Source: Phytoamicus setariae
GTDB taxonomy: Bacteria > Pseudomonadota > Alphaproteobacteria > Rhizobiales > Rhizobiaceae
DNA: 64,000 nucleotides
Reading direction: 5' to 3'
NCBI RefSeq assembly: GCF_016722925.1
Contig: NZ_JAEQNC010000017.1
Span: 62,001 to 126,000 of the forward strand
The translations under genes and the position numbers were made by a program. Within the stretch, counting starts at the first letter, position 1; every line of letters starts with the position of its first letter. Of this stretch, positions 8,990 to 18,023 are shown piece after piece. The notes below the pieces were generated by a model. That model searched no databases. It worked only from the letters and a program-made list of their open reading frames with translations, and was not told where the DNA came from.

Positions 8990-9156
8990 TTGCCCCTCAC
9001 CCTAGCCCTCTCCCCGCGTGCGGGGAGAGGGAACCTGCTCGGCATATGTCGTTCTGCAAGAGCATCCTTCGAGCCTCGAATTGAGGCAATGCGGCGCTCC
9101 ATCCCCTTCGCCCCGTCCTTATGGGGAGAAGGTGGCGGCAGCCGGATGAGGGGCAA
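8990..9156. repeat. Palindromic intergenic repeat element B (RIME/REP-like)
   Basis: The ends are the inverted pair TTGCCCCTCA (8990-8999) and TGAGGGGCAA (9147-9156). Inside is a perfect 12-base stem at 9006-9017 / 9020-9031 and, near the right end, GGGGAGAAGGTGGC with CCGGATGAGGGG, blocks shared with element A. It lies in the rhaS-rhaT gap and has no open frame. Confidence 0.72.
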
Positions 9157-9187
9157 CTAAACACCTAGAATTACAGGCACTTTGCGC

Positions 9188-10705
9188 ATGGACGCCATGA
9201 CCCCCAAACCGGCAGCAACGATCAGGCTCGACGGGATTTCCAAATCCTTTCCCGGCGTCAAGGCACTGTCGGGCGTGTCGCTTGCCCTCTATCCCGGCCA
9301 GGTCACCGCATTGGTGGGCGAAAACGGCGCCGGCAAGTCGACACTCGTCAAAGTCCTGACCGGTATCTACCAGCCTGATGCAGGCGAGATCCATCTGGAA
9401 AGCGCGGTCACTGTCCTGCCCTCGGCGCATGCCGCCCTGAGGGCGGGTATCACCGCCATCCATCAGGAAACGGTGCTGTTCGACGAGCTCTCGGTCGCCG
9501 AAAACATTTTCATCGGTCATGCGCCGCGCAACCGCTTCGGGCTGATCGACTGGAACGGCATGTATGAAAAAGCCGCCATGCTGCTGGAACGCGCCGGCGC
9601 AAAGATCGATCCGCGGATCCGGCTGCGCGACCTGTCCATCGCCTCGCGCCATCTCGTTGCCATTGCGCGGGCGCTGTCGGTCGATGCCCGCGTGGTCATC
9701 ATGGACGAACCCACCGCCGCACTCTCTCACAAGGAGATCGGCGAACTCTATGAACTGGTCGAGCGCCTGAAGGCCGACGGCAAGGCGATCCTGTTCATCA
9801 GCCACAAATTCGATGAGATCTTCCGCATCGCCGACCGTTACACGGTATTCCGCGACGGCCAGATGGTGGGCGAAGGCATCATCCGCGATATCCATCAGGA
9901 CGACCTCGTTCGCATGATGGTTGGTCGCGATATCGGCCAGGTGTTTCCGAAGAAGCAGGTGACGCCCGGCGCACCCGTCCTGACGGTGTCGGGTTACTGC
10001 CACCCCACCGAATTCGAGGATATCGGCTTCGAACTGAAACGCGGCGAGATCCTCGGTTTCTATGGCCTGGTCGGTGCAGGCCGATCGGAATTCATGCAGG
10101 CTTTGTTCGGGGTGACGAAACCCTCGAAGGGCGCGATCCGCATCGATGGAGAGATCGCTGTCATTCGCACCCCGGCAGAGGCAATCTCGAAGGGCATCGT
10201 CTACGTGCCCGAGGAACGCGGCCGCCAGGGCGCGATCACCGCAATGCCGATCTTCGAAAACGTCACGCTGCCCTCGCTGTCGAAGACATCCCGCCACGGC
10301 TTCATCCGGTTGGCGGAAGAATTCAAGCTGGCGCGCGAATACACCTCGCGGCTCGATTTGCGTGCTGCTTCGCTCGATCAGGATGTCGGCACGCTTTCCG
10401 GGGGCAACCAGCAGAAGGTGGTGATCGCCAAATGGCTGGCGACGAAACCGAAAGTGATCATTCTCGACGAACCGACCAAGGGCATCGACATCGGCTCCAA
10501 GGCCGCAGTGCATGAATTCATGAGCGAACTGGCGGCCGCGGGCCTTTCCGTCATCATGGTCTCGTCCGAAATTCCCGAAATCCTGGGCATGTCAGATCGC
10601 GTCATCGTCATGCGCGAAGGCAGGATCGCCGGCGAGTTCAAACGCGAGGGCTTGACGGCGGAAGCGTTGGTCCGGGCGGCGGCAGGCATTGGAGCAGCGG
10701 CATGA
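9188..10705 (+). CDS. rhaT: Rhamnose ABC transporter ATP-binding protein RhaT
   Basis: A 505-residue protein with two ABC domains in tandem, as in RbsA/AraG. The first has Walker A GENGAGKST and Walker B VVIMDEPTAALS; its signature region reads LSIASRH instead of a standard LSxxQ. The second has the altered loop GLVGAGRSEF and an intact LSGGNQQKVVIAKWLA signature with Walker-B-like VIILDEPTKGID. It energises rhamnose import. Two in-frame ATGs (9188, 9197) are possible and neither has a strong ribosome site. It overlaps rhaP by 4 bases (ATGA). Confidence 0.9.
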   Translation: MDAMTPKPAATIRLDGISKSFPGVKALSGVSLALYPGQVTALVGENGAGKSTLVKVLTGIYQPDAGEIHLESAVTVLPSAHAALRAGITAIHQETVLFDELSVAENIFIGHAPRNRFGLIDWNGMYEKAAMLLERAGAKIDPRIRLRDLSIASRHLVAIARALSVDARVVIMDEPTAALSHKEIGELYELVERLKADGKAILFISHKFDEIFRIADRYTVFRDGQMVGEGIIRDIHQDDLVRMMVGRDIGQVFPKKQVTPGAPVLTVSGYCHPTEFEDIGFELKRGEILGFYGLVGAGRSEFMQALFGVTKPSKGAIRIDGEIAVIRTPAEAISKGIVYVPEERGRQGAITAMPIFENVTLPSLSKTSRHGFIRLAEEFKLAREYTSRLDLRAASLDQDVGTLSGGNQQKVVIAKWLATKPKVIILDEPTKGIDIGSKAAVHEFMSELAAAGLSVIMVSSEIPEILGMSDRVIVMREGRIAGEFKREGLTAEALVRAAAGIGAAA

Positions 10706-11682
10706 AACACCTCCTCAAACACCGCGAATTCCAGCTACTTTTCGCAATCGTTGCGCTGACGCTGCTGATTGCCATTCGCTTTCCGGTGTTCATCGAGCCC
10801 TCGAGCCTTGGTAATGTCTATTCCGACACCTCGATCCTGATCATTCTGGCACTCGGTCAGATGGTGGTCATCCTGACCAAGTGCGTCGACCTGTCGACGG
10901 CAGCGACTTTGGCACTGTGCGGCATGGTCGCGGCGATGCTCAATAACCTTTATCCGGATGTGCCGGTACTTCTCCTAGTGTTGGTGGCCATCGGCCTCGG
11001 CGCCGTGCTTGGAGCGATCAACGGCCTGCTGGTCTGGAAGCTCGACATGCCGCCCATCGTTGTGACGCTGGGCACCATGACCGTCTATCGCGGCATCATC
11101 TTCGTGCTGTCGAATGGCAAGTGGATCAATGCCCATGAGATGAGCGATGCTTTCAAGGCGCTGCCGCGCGACCATTTCCTCGGCATTTCGCTGCTGAGCT
11201 GGTCCTCCATTGTCGTCATCGTGCTGATGGCCGTCGTCGTGGGCCGGACTGCGCTGGGTCGCTCGTTTTTCGCAGTGGGCGGCAACACCAATGCGGCAGT
11301 CTATGCCGGCATCAATCCCGGCCGTAGCCGGTTCCTTGCCTTCACGATATCGGGCGCGCTTTCGGGGCTTGCGGGTTATCTCTGGATCTCACGCTACGCG
11401 GTCGCCTATGTCGATATCGCGCTCGGCTTCGAGCTCGATGTCGTCGCCGCCTGCGTCATTGGCGGCGTCTCGATCGCTGGCGGCATCGGCTCGGTGCCAG
11501 GCGCGGTGCTGGGCGCGCTGTTTCTCGGCATCATCAAGAATGCGCTGCCGGTCATCAATGTCTCGCCGTTCTGGCAGCTTGCGATCTCGGGCACCGTCAT
11601 CATCATCGCCGTCGCCTTCAATGCCCGCGCCGAGCGCAAGAAGGGCCGCGTCATCCTCAGGAAAGCCGAGGTTCGGGCATGA
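10702..11682 (+). CDS. rhaP: Rhamnose ABC transporter permease RhaP
   Basis: A 326-residue inner-membrane protein of the RbsC family with about 8-10 hydrophobic segments and the conserved loops LALGQMVVILTKCVDLS and GGVSIAGGIGSVPGAVLG. It forms the import channel with RhaQ. It begins in an ATGA overlap with rhaT and ends in an ATGA overlap with rhaQ, so the three are translationally coupled. The C-terminus is basic, as expected on the cytoplasmic side. Confidence 0.9.
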   Translation: MKHLLKHREFQLLFAIVALTLLIAIRFPVFIEPSSLGNVYSDTSILIILALGQMVVILTKCVDLSTAATLALCGMVAAMLNNLYPDVPVLLLVLVAIGLGAVLGAINGLLVWKLDMPPIVVTLGTMTVYRGIIFVLSNGKWINAHEMSDAFKALPRDHFLGISLLSWSSIVVIVLMAVVVGRTALGRSFFAVGGNTNAAVYAGINPGRSRFLAFTISGALSGLAGYLWISRYAVAYVDIALGFELDVVAACVIGGVSIAGGIGSVPGAVLGALFLGIIKNALPVINVSPFWQLAISGTVIIIAVAFNARAERKKGRVILRKAEVRA

Positions 11683-12686
11683 ACACGATCGAACACACAA
11701 CCCGCACCATTCCCGATCGCCTGAAGGGCGGTGCCGAACGGATACTGAAGAGCTGGGAAAGCCTGCTGTTTGCCGTCATGGTGGCGATCTTCATCGTCAA
11801 TTCCTTCGCCTCGCCCTATTTCCTCGATCCGTGGAACCTGTCGGATGCGACGTTCAACTTCACGGAAAAGGCCATCGTCGCGCTGGCGCTGGCGCTGGTG
11901 ATCATCTCGGGAGAGATCGACCTTTCGGTTGCTTCCATCATCGCGATTTCCTCGACTCTGATGGGCGCAGCGCTGAAACTCGGCGCCGGGCCCTATGAAC
12001 TGGTGGCGGTCGGCCTTGCCACCGGCGCTGTCTGCGGCGCCATCAATGGCTGGCTGGTAACCGGGCTAGGCCTGCCTTCCATCGTCGTCACCATCGGCAC
12101 GATGAGCCTGTTTCGAGGCCTTGCCTATATCGTGCTCGGCGACAAAGCCTATACTGGCTATCCCTCTGAATTCTCATGGTTCGGCCAGGGCTATGTCTGG
12201 TGGGTGTTCTCGTTCGAACTCGTGCTGTTCGTCGCACTGGCATTCCTGTTTTACATCCTGCTGCACCGAACGAGCTTCGGCAGGCTGGTCTACTCGATTG
12301 GCAACAACCAGACGGCAGCCTTGTTTTCCGGCGTCAGGGTCGCGCGGGTGAAATTCATCCTCTTCGTGCTGACCGGGCTGATGGCTGGGGTCGCAGCCGT
12401 TTGCCTGACCTCCCGCCTTGGGTCGACGCGCCCATCCATCGCCACCGGCCTCGAGCTCGAAGCCATCACCATGGTCGTGCTCGGTGGCATCAATATCAAT
12501 GGCGGCTCGGGCAGCATTCTCGGCGTGGTGCTTGCGGCCGTCATCATGGGCCTGGTCACGTTCGGGCTCGGGCTGCTCAACGTCCCCGGCATCGTCATGT
12601 CGATCTTTATCGGCCTGCTGCTCATTCTCGTGATTGCAATCCCGGTCGTTCTCAGAAAGATCAGTTGGCAACGCAAAGCCGGCTAA
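11679..12686 (+). CDS. rhaQ: Rhamnose ABC transporter permease RhaQ
   Basis: A 335-residue second RbsC-type permease. The hallmark stretch ALALVIISGEIDLSVASI and the loop GGININGGSGSILGVVLAA are visible, and membrane segments cover most of the protein. With RhaP it makes a heterodimeric channel. It ends only 60 bases before rhaK, so the rhaU mutarotase gene that separates rhaQ from rhaK in the described Rhizobium leguminosarum locus is not present here. Confidence 0.9.
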   Translation: MNTIEHTTRTIPDRLKGGAERILKSWESLLFAVMVAIFIVNSFASPYFLDPWNLSDATFNFTEKAIVALALALVIISGEIDLSVASIIAISSTLMGAALKLGAGPYELVAVGLATGAVCGAINGWLVTGLGLPSIVVTIGTMSLFRGLAYIVLGDKAYTGYPSEFSWFGQGYVWWVFSFELVLFVALAFLFYILLHRTSFGRLVYSIGNNQTAALFSGVRVARVKFILFVLTGLMAGVAAVCLTSRLGSTRPSIATGLELEAITMVVLGGININGGSGSILGVVLAAVIMGLVTFGLGLLNVPGIVMSIFIGLLLILVIAIPVVLRKISWQRKAG

Positions 12687-12746
12687 CAATGAAACCAGCG
12701 GATCGGAAACGATTGCAGGGTCTTGCGGGGAGCGATGGGGGAGAGA

Positions 12747-14129
12747 ATGGGGCAATACCGAAACATTGCGGTGATCGATATCGGCAAGACCAACATCAAG
12801 GTCACGCTGTTCGACCTGGATGAAGGACGCGAGGGCGAGGTGTACACCGCGGAAAACAGCGTCATCGACGACGGGCTTTATCCGCATCATGACGTCGATG
12901 GCATCTGGACCTTCATCCTCGAGTCTTTGGGCAAACTGCAGGCCGCAACCCCGATCGACGCCATCGCGATATCGGCCCACGGTGCATCGGCGACGCTCAT
13001 CAACGGCGATGGCGAACTCGCCCTGCCGATGCTGGACTATGAGTTTCACGGCCCCGATACGCTGGCGGCCGAGTACGATGCGATCCGCCCGCCCTTTTCC
13101 GAGACCGGCTCGCCGCGACTGACGGCCGGACTGAATGTCGGCGCACAGATCTTCTGGCAATCCAGAACTTTCCCGGCGGAATTCGCTGAGGTTACGTCGA
13201 TCCTGCCCTATCCGCAATACTGGGCCATGCGACTGACAGGCGTGCGCGCCACCGAGATGACGTCGCTCGGCGCGCACACTGACCTCTGGAACCCCTATGC
13301 GAGGGATTATTCGTCGCTGGTTGACACGATGGGTTGGCGCGGGCTGATGCCGGAAATGTCGGGTGCATTCGACACGCTGGGCACGATCAAGTCTAACATC
13401 GCCAAAAAGACCGGACTTTCGCCGGGCACAACAGTGTTCAGCGGTCTGCACGATTCCAATGCCTCGCTGCTGACCCATCTGAAATCGCGGCCCGCTCCGT
13501 TTTCCGTCGTCTCGACGGGAACATGGGTGATCTGTTTTTCAGTCGGCGGCAGAACTGTGGTGCTCGACGAGGCGCGCGACACGCTGATGAACGTCAATGC
13601 CTACGGTGACCCGGTGCCATCGGCTCGATTCATGGGCGGCCGCGCTTTCGCTTTGCTGAAGGCCGACGCCAAGGCTGAAATCACCCCGGCGGACCGCGAC
13701 CAAGTGCTTGATGGCGCCATCATGCTTTTGCCGTCCATGCCCGACGATTCCGGCCCCTACATGTACCGCAAGGGCGGCTGGGTCGGTGCTGTCGATAAAC
13801 TCACGCCCGGCGGCCATCTCTTTGCCGTTTCGCTTCATCTCGGCATGATGACGGCAACTTCTCTGGAGTTGATTGGCGCCGACGGCCCGGTCATCGTCGA
13901 GGGGCCGTTCGCCCGCAACACGACCTTCCTCGAAACGCTCGCCGTCATGACCGGCCGCGACATCGTTACCGGCGGCGCGGGCCTGACCGGCACCAGCGCC
14001 GGCGCCGCCTGCGTGGCGCTCGGTCGCGATACAACGATCGTGTCGGGCGCCAGGGTGGCAGAACTTTCTCCGGACCCGCGTATCGCGGCCTATGTCGAGA
14101 CGTGGCAGCGGGCGATTGCCACACCTTAG
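12747..14129 (+). CDS. rhaK: Rhamnose-pathway FGGY carbohydrate kinase RhaK
   Basis: A 460-residue FGGY-family kinase. The N-terminal phosphate loop is AVIDIGKTNIKVTLFD, and an ATP-binding segment near residues 410-425 reads GGAGLTGTSAGAACVALG. It phosphorylates the rhamnose-derived ketose, and in rhizobia RhaK is also needed for rhamnose transport. The ATG at 12747 is preferred because GGGGGAGAG precedes it; alternative starts lie 12 and 24 bases upstream. It is the last gene of the operon and is followed directly by palindromic element C. Confidence 0.9.
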   Translation: MGQYRNIAVIDIGKTNIKVTLFDLDEGREGEVYTAENSVIDDGLYPHHDVDGIWTFILESLGKLQAATPIDAIAISAHGASATLINGDGELALPMLDYEFHGPDTLAAEYDAIRPPFSETGSPRLTAGLNVGAQIFWQSRTFPAEFAEVTSILPYPQYWAMRLTGVRATEMTSLGAHTDLWNPYARDYSSLVDTMGWRGLMPEMSGAFDTLGTIKSNIAKKTGLSPGTTVFSGLHDSNASLLTHLKSRPAPFSVVSTGTWVICFSVGGRTVVLDEARDTLMNVNAYGDPVPSARFMGGRAFALLKADAKAEITPADRDQVLDGAIMLLPSMPDDSGPYMYRKGGWVGAVDKLTPGGHLFAVSLHLGMMTATSLELIGADGPVIVEGPFARNTTFLETLAVMTGRDIVTGGAGLTGTSAGAACVALGRDTTIVSGARVAELSPDPRIAAYVETWQRAIATP

Positions 14130-14291
14130 CAAAGCCCCTCCCAAACCCTCCCCACAAGGGGAGGGCTTAATCTGCGCGACCGTCATCCCAAACATTGGCC
14201 CCTCCTCCACAACACCTGTTTCTTGGAATACAACTCGTGCCGCCCGTAAAGCCCTCCCCCTTGTGGGAGGGTTTGGGAGGGGCTTCTTTGC
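14130..14291. repeat. Palindromic intergenic repeat element C after rhaK
   Basis: A 21-base arm at 14132-14152 is perfectly repeated in inverse at 14265-14285 (AAGCCCCTCCC / GGGAGGGGCTT at the outer ends). GCAAAG/CTTTGC extends the symmetry to the rhaK stop codon. A second inner C-rich/G-rich pair lies near 14147-14166 and 14250-14270. It could terminate rha transcription. The sequence differs from elements A and B. Nothing else is recognised up to the ftsK start at 14423. Confidence 0.7.
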
Positions 14292-14422
14292 AACGCCTAC
14301 ATTTCCTTTTGCGCAATATCGCATGGTTAATGGTCGCTTAACTCCTGCTCGATAATCTCAGGTCAAATGGCCGCATTGTCTCCCGTGGCCGTGATTCCAT
14401 TCGAGTTTGACGGGCTAAATAC

Positions 14423-17161
14423 ATGGCAAGAAGCATTCCGGCGGAGTACGAGAGCCGTTCCCTGCGCGTCACTCTGACATCCTTTCTCTGGCGGCAGGCC
14501 AAGGTCATGGGCGGGCTGTTATTGCTCGGCGTGCTGGGGCTGGCGGTCGCGGCGCTGTCCACCTGGAACGTACTGGACCCGAGCTACTCCAACGCCACCT
14601 CGCGCGAACCGTCCAACATTCTCGGTTCCGCCGGCGCCTATTTCGCTGACCTGATGATGCAGTTCTTCGGCCTCGGCGCGGTGCTTGCATTGCTGCCTGT
14701 CTTCTCATGGTCGCTGATGATGGTCTTCAACGTTCCAGTCTATCGACTGCTAAAGCGGGCCTTGGCATGGTTTGGCGGCTCTGTCCTCTCCGCCGCGGCC
14801 CTTTCCTGTTTCCAGGCACCGGCGACATGGCCGATTCCCAACGGCCTCGGCGGCGTTTTCGGCGACTTGATCCTGAAATTCCCCGCGCTGTTCATCGGCA
14901 GCTATCCGCAGGGCCTCACCGCTGGCTTCATCGGCACGCTCTGCGCGGCACCCGCGCTTGGGCTTCTCGCCTTTGCAGCCAACCTGATCGTCACCTCCGA
15001 ACCTGAATTCGTCCAGCAGCCGGGCAAGCCGGAAATGCCGGTCAAGATCGTTCGCCAGCAGCCGGTCATGGAGGATGACGAGGAGGAATCTGAATCGCCA
15101 TTCTCGTATGTCGCGGGATATGCGACCCACGCCTGGTATTCGGTCCAGGCGCGCCTGCGCCGCCTGACCGGAAAACCGGCACGCAAGCCAGTGCGTCACG
15201 ATTTCGACGAACCTTATGACCTCAACGACGAGGAATTCGGACTGATGCATGCCTCGGCTGCGGAAGGACGCTCCGGCGGCCGCGCCGAACCCTCGCTGTT
15301 CGGCGATGCCGAAAAGCCGATGTCGCCCCTGCGCCGTATCATCTCCGCCCCGTCCATGAACCCGGACTTCGATGACGACGATGACGAGCCGCCCTTCGAT
15401 ACCGAACGGTCGCGCCCCGCGGGCATCCTGCCGGACGAGGAGGACGACGACGATCTGGACAACTGGCAGGTCAAGCCGGAAGTCCGCGCGCCACAGCGCG
15501 TGGCTATGACGCAACGGCCGGCCAACCCGCCGATGTCGCGCGCTACCCCGCAGCCGCAGCAGGTGTCGCAGGCAGTCCGTCCTCGCCCCGCCCCAATCGC
15601 TGAACGTTTCGTCGCCAAGGCCGGGCACGACGGCTTCGACCTGCCGCCGCTCGACCTGCTTGCAGAACCCAAGAACATTGCGAAAGATGCCAGCCTCTCG
15701 GCCGACGCCTTGGAACAGAATGCCCGTATCCTGGAAGGCGTGCTCGACGATTTCGGCGTCAAGGGCAACATCATCCATGTGCGCCCCGGTCCGGTCGTTA
15801 CCCTCTATGAGCTTGAACCGGCACCGGGCATCAAGTCTTCGCGCGTCATCGGCCTTGCTGATGATATTGCCCGTTCGATGAGTGCGATCGCTGCCCGCGT
15901 CGCCGTCGTGCCCGGCCGCAATGCCATCGGCATCGAACTACCCAACAAGTCACGCGAGATGGTGTTCCTGCGCGAAATGTTTGCCGCCCGCGATTTCGAC
16001 ACCTCCAAGGCCAAGCTTGCTGTCGCACTCGGCAAGACCATCGGCGGCGAGCCCGTCATCGCCGACCTCGCCAAGATGCCACATCTGCTCGTTGCAGGTA
16101 CGACCGGTTCGGGTAAATCCGTCGCGATCAACACGATGATCCTGTCACTGCTCTACCGGATGACGCCGGAACAGTGCCGCCTGATCATGATCGACCCGAA
16201 AATGCTCGAACTTTCTGTTTATGACGGCATCCCGCACCTGCTTTCGCCTGTCGTCACCGACCCCAAGAAAGCCGTTGTCGCGCTCAAGTGGACCGTCCGC
16301 GAGATGGAAGAGCGCTACAAGAAGATGTCCAAGATCGGTGTCCGCAACATCGACGGCTTCAATGCCCGCGTCAGCCAGGCGCTGGACAAGGGCGAACAGA
16401 TCACCCGCACGGTACAGACCGGGTTCGATCGCCAGACCGGCGAAGCGATCTATGAGAGCGAGGAATTCGACCTCCAGCCGATCCCGTACATCGTCGTCAT
16501 CATCGACGAAATGGCCGACCTGATGATGGTCGCGGGCAAGGATATCGAAGGCGCCGTGCAGCGTCTGGCACAGATGGCACGCGCCGCTGGCATCCACGTG
16601 ATCATGGCGACCCAGCGCCCGTCGGTCGACGTCATCACCGGCACGATCAAGGCGAACTTCCCGACCCGCATCTCGTTCCAGGTCACGTCCAAGATCGACA
16701 GCCGCACGATCCTTGGCGAGCAGGGCGCAGAACAGCTGCTCGGCATGGGCGACATGCTTTACATGGCCGGTGGCGGCCGCATCCAGCGCGTCCATGGTCC
16801 GTTCGTCTCCGATCTCGAGGTCGAGGATGTCGTGGCCTTCCTGAAGACCCAGGGCACGCCGCAATATCTCGATGCGATTACCGCCGACGATGACGACGAG
16901 GATGGCGATGGCGACGGTCGCGGGCCAGCCGGCACCTCCAATCTCTCCGATTCCGAGGATCCCTACGATCAGGCAGTCGCCGTCGTGTTGCGCGACGGAA
17001 AGGCATCGACATCCTATATCCAGCGCCGGCTCGGCATTGGCTACAACCGGGCCGCCTCGATCATCGAGCGGATGGAGAAGGAAGGCATCGTCGGACCTGC
17101 CAACCACGCCGGCAAGCGCGAAATCCTCGTGCCAACCGAAGAAGACATCCTCGCGCGCTAA
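14423..17161 (+). CDS. ftsK: DNA translocase FtsK
   Basis: A 912-residue FtsK/SpoIIIE protein with the full layout. There are four membrane segments within about residues 28-195, a long acidic/proline-rich linker (about 205-410) and the RecA-like motor with Walker A GTTGSGKSVAIN near residue 558 and Walker B YIVVIIDEMADLMMV. The C-terminal gamma winged helix (about 845-912, with YIQRRLGIGYNRAASIIERM) reads KOPS-type DNA sequences. It anchors at the septum and pumps the terminus DNA during division. The linker has several Asp/Glu runs. Confidence 0.95.
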   Translation: MARSIPAEYESRSLRVTLTSFLWRQAKVMGGLLLLGVLGLAVAALSTWNVLDPSYSNATSREPSNILGSAGAYFADLMMQFFGLGAVLALLPVFSWSLMMVFNVPVYRLLKRALAWFGGSVLSAAALSCFQAPATWPIPNGLGGVFGDLILKFPALFIGSYPQGLTAGFIGTLCAAPALGLLAFAANLIVTSEPEFVQQPGKPEMPVKIVRQQPVMEDDEEESESPFSYVAGYATHAWYSVQARLRRLTGKPARKPVRHDFDEPYDLNDEEFGLMHASAAEGRSGGRAEPSLFGDAEKPMSPLRRIISAPSMNPDFDDDDDEPPFDTERSRPAGILPDEEDDDDLDNWQVKPEVRAPQRVAMTQRPANPPMSRATPQPQQVSQAVRPRPAPIAERFVAKAGHDGFDLPPLDLLAEPKNIAKDASLSADALEQNARILEGVLDDFGVKGNIIHVRPGPVVTLYELEPAPGIKSSRVIGLADDIARSMSAIAARVAVVPGRNAIGIELPNKSREMVFLREMFAARDFDTSKAKLAVALGKTIGGEPVIADLAKMPHLLVAGTTGSGKSVAINTMILSLLYRMTPEQCRLIMIDPKMLELSVYDGIPHLLSPVVTDPKKAVVALKWTVREMEERYKKMSKIGVRNIDGFNARVSQALDKGEQITRTVQTGFDRQTGEAIYESEEFDLQPIPYIVVIIDEMADLMMVAGKDIEGAVQRLAQMARAAGIHVIMATQRPSVDVITGTIKANFPTRISFQVTSKIDSRTILGEQGAEQLLGMGDMLYMAGGGRIQRVHGPFVSDLEVEDVVAFLKTQGTPQYLDAITADDDDEDGDGDGRGPAGTSNLSDSEDPYDQAVAVVLRDGKASTSYIQRRLGIGYNRAASIIERMEKEGIVGPANHAGKREILVPTEEDILAR

Positions 17162-17185
17162 ATCTTCGCGCACGATTTGTCGCAA

Positions 17186-17218
17186 GGGGCGGAACGCCTT
17201 GAAGCCGCCCCAGTTTCT
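17186..17218 (+). terminator. Possible terminator between ftsK and lolA
   Basis: GGGGCGG (17186-17192) pairs with CCGCCCC (17205-17211) around a 12-base loop, followed by AGTTTCTTT. The T-run is interrupted, so it may be weak or only partly terminating. Confidence 0.4.
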
Positions 17219-17249
17219 TTCCAAGGAAAGAGCCGATAAGGAGACCGGA

Positions 17250-17906
17250 ATGCATAAATTCGACGAAAGCACGTCCCCGATTAGACGCCGCACCTTCATC
17301 GGCGGCGCGGCAGCTCTGTTGATGGTGGCAATGACGCCGCTCAACGCGGCATGGGCGCAGGGTTCGGCAACCGCCCAGAAGATCGCCGATCATTTCTCGT
17401 CGGTCAAAACCATGGCAGGCGAATTCGTCCAGTTCGGCCCGCGCGGCGAGCAGACCGGTGGCAAATTCTATCTCGAGCGTCCGGGCAAAATCCGCTTCAA
17501 TTTCGAGGATCCGTCGCCCATGCGGGTCATCTCCGACGGAAAATCGGTCGTCATCGGCAACCGCAAGCTCAAGACCTGGGACATCTATCCCTTGTCCAAG
17601 ACGCCGCTTGCCCTGCTGCTCAGCAACAAGATCGATCTCGGCAGCAAGACCGTGCGCGACGTGAAGGAAGAGCCAGACCTCATCACCATCAAGCTCGGCG
17701 ACAAATCGCTGTTTGCCGATTCGACCATCACCATGATGTTCGATCCGAAGACCTACGACCTTCGCCAGTGGACGATTACCGACAACCAAGGCAAGGACAC
17801 GTCCGTGATGATCTTCAACGTCCAGACCGGTGTTCCCCTTGACGACAAGGTTTTCAAGGTGCCCTACGACGAAGTGCACAACCAGAACAGCGTCAAGCGT
17901 CGCTGA
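17250..17906 (+). CDS. lolA: LolA-like outer-membrane lipoprotein carrier
   Basis: A 218-residue periplasmic protein of the LolA family, which carries lipoproteins from the inner to the outer membrane. The mature part shows MAGEFVQFGPRGEQTGGKFY, RPGKIRFNFEDPSPM and a C-terminal VPLDDKVFKVP-type strand. The leader carries RRRTFIGG before a hydrophobic stretch ending at about AWAQG, which looks like a twin-arginine signal rather than a plain Sec signal. AAGGAGACCGGA precedes the ATG. It follows ftsK by 88 bases, a common rhizobial neighbourhood. Confidence 0.87.
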   Translation: MHKFDESTSPIRRRTFIGGAAALLMVAMTPLNAAWAQGSATAQKIADHFSSVKTMAGEFVQFGPRGEQTGGKFYLERPGKIRFNFEDPSPMRVISDGKSVVIGNRKLKTWDIYPLSKTPLALLLSNKIDLGSKTVRDVKEEPDLITIKLGDKSLFADSTITMMFDPKTYDLRQWTITDNQGKDTSVMIFNVQTGVPLDDKVFKVPYDEVHNQNSVKRR

Positions 17907-18023
17907 TACGGCCTGCCTTGTGGAGAATTGCCACACGTAGCCGAGGCGCAATAGATTAAGCTTATAAGCCCCGGCATTAGTTGCTAGTGTCCGGCACGAT
18001 TGCGTCGCGCCCGGAGTATGTGA

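Noticed and set aside
9119-13478. Long open frames on the minus strand opposite rhaT, rhaQ and rhaK
   Set aside because: They mirror the GC-rich codon pattern of the rha genes, lack ribosome sites and encode no recognisable domain.
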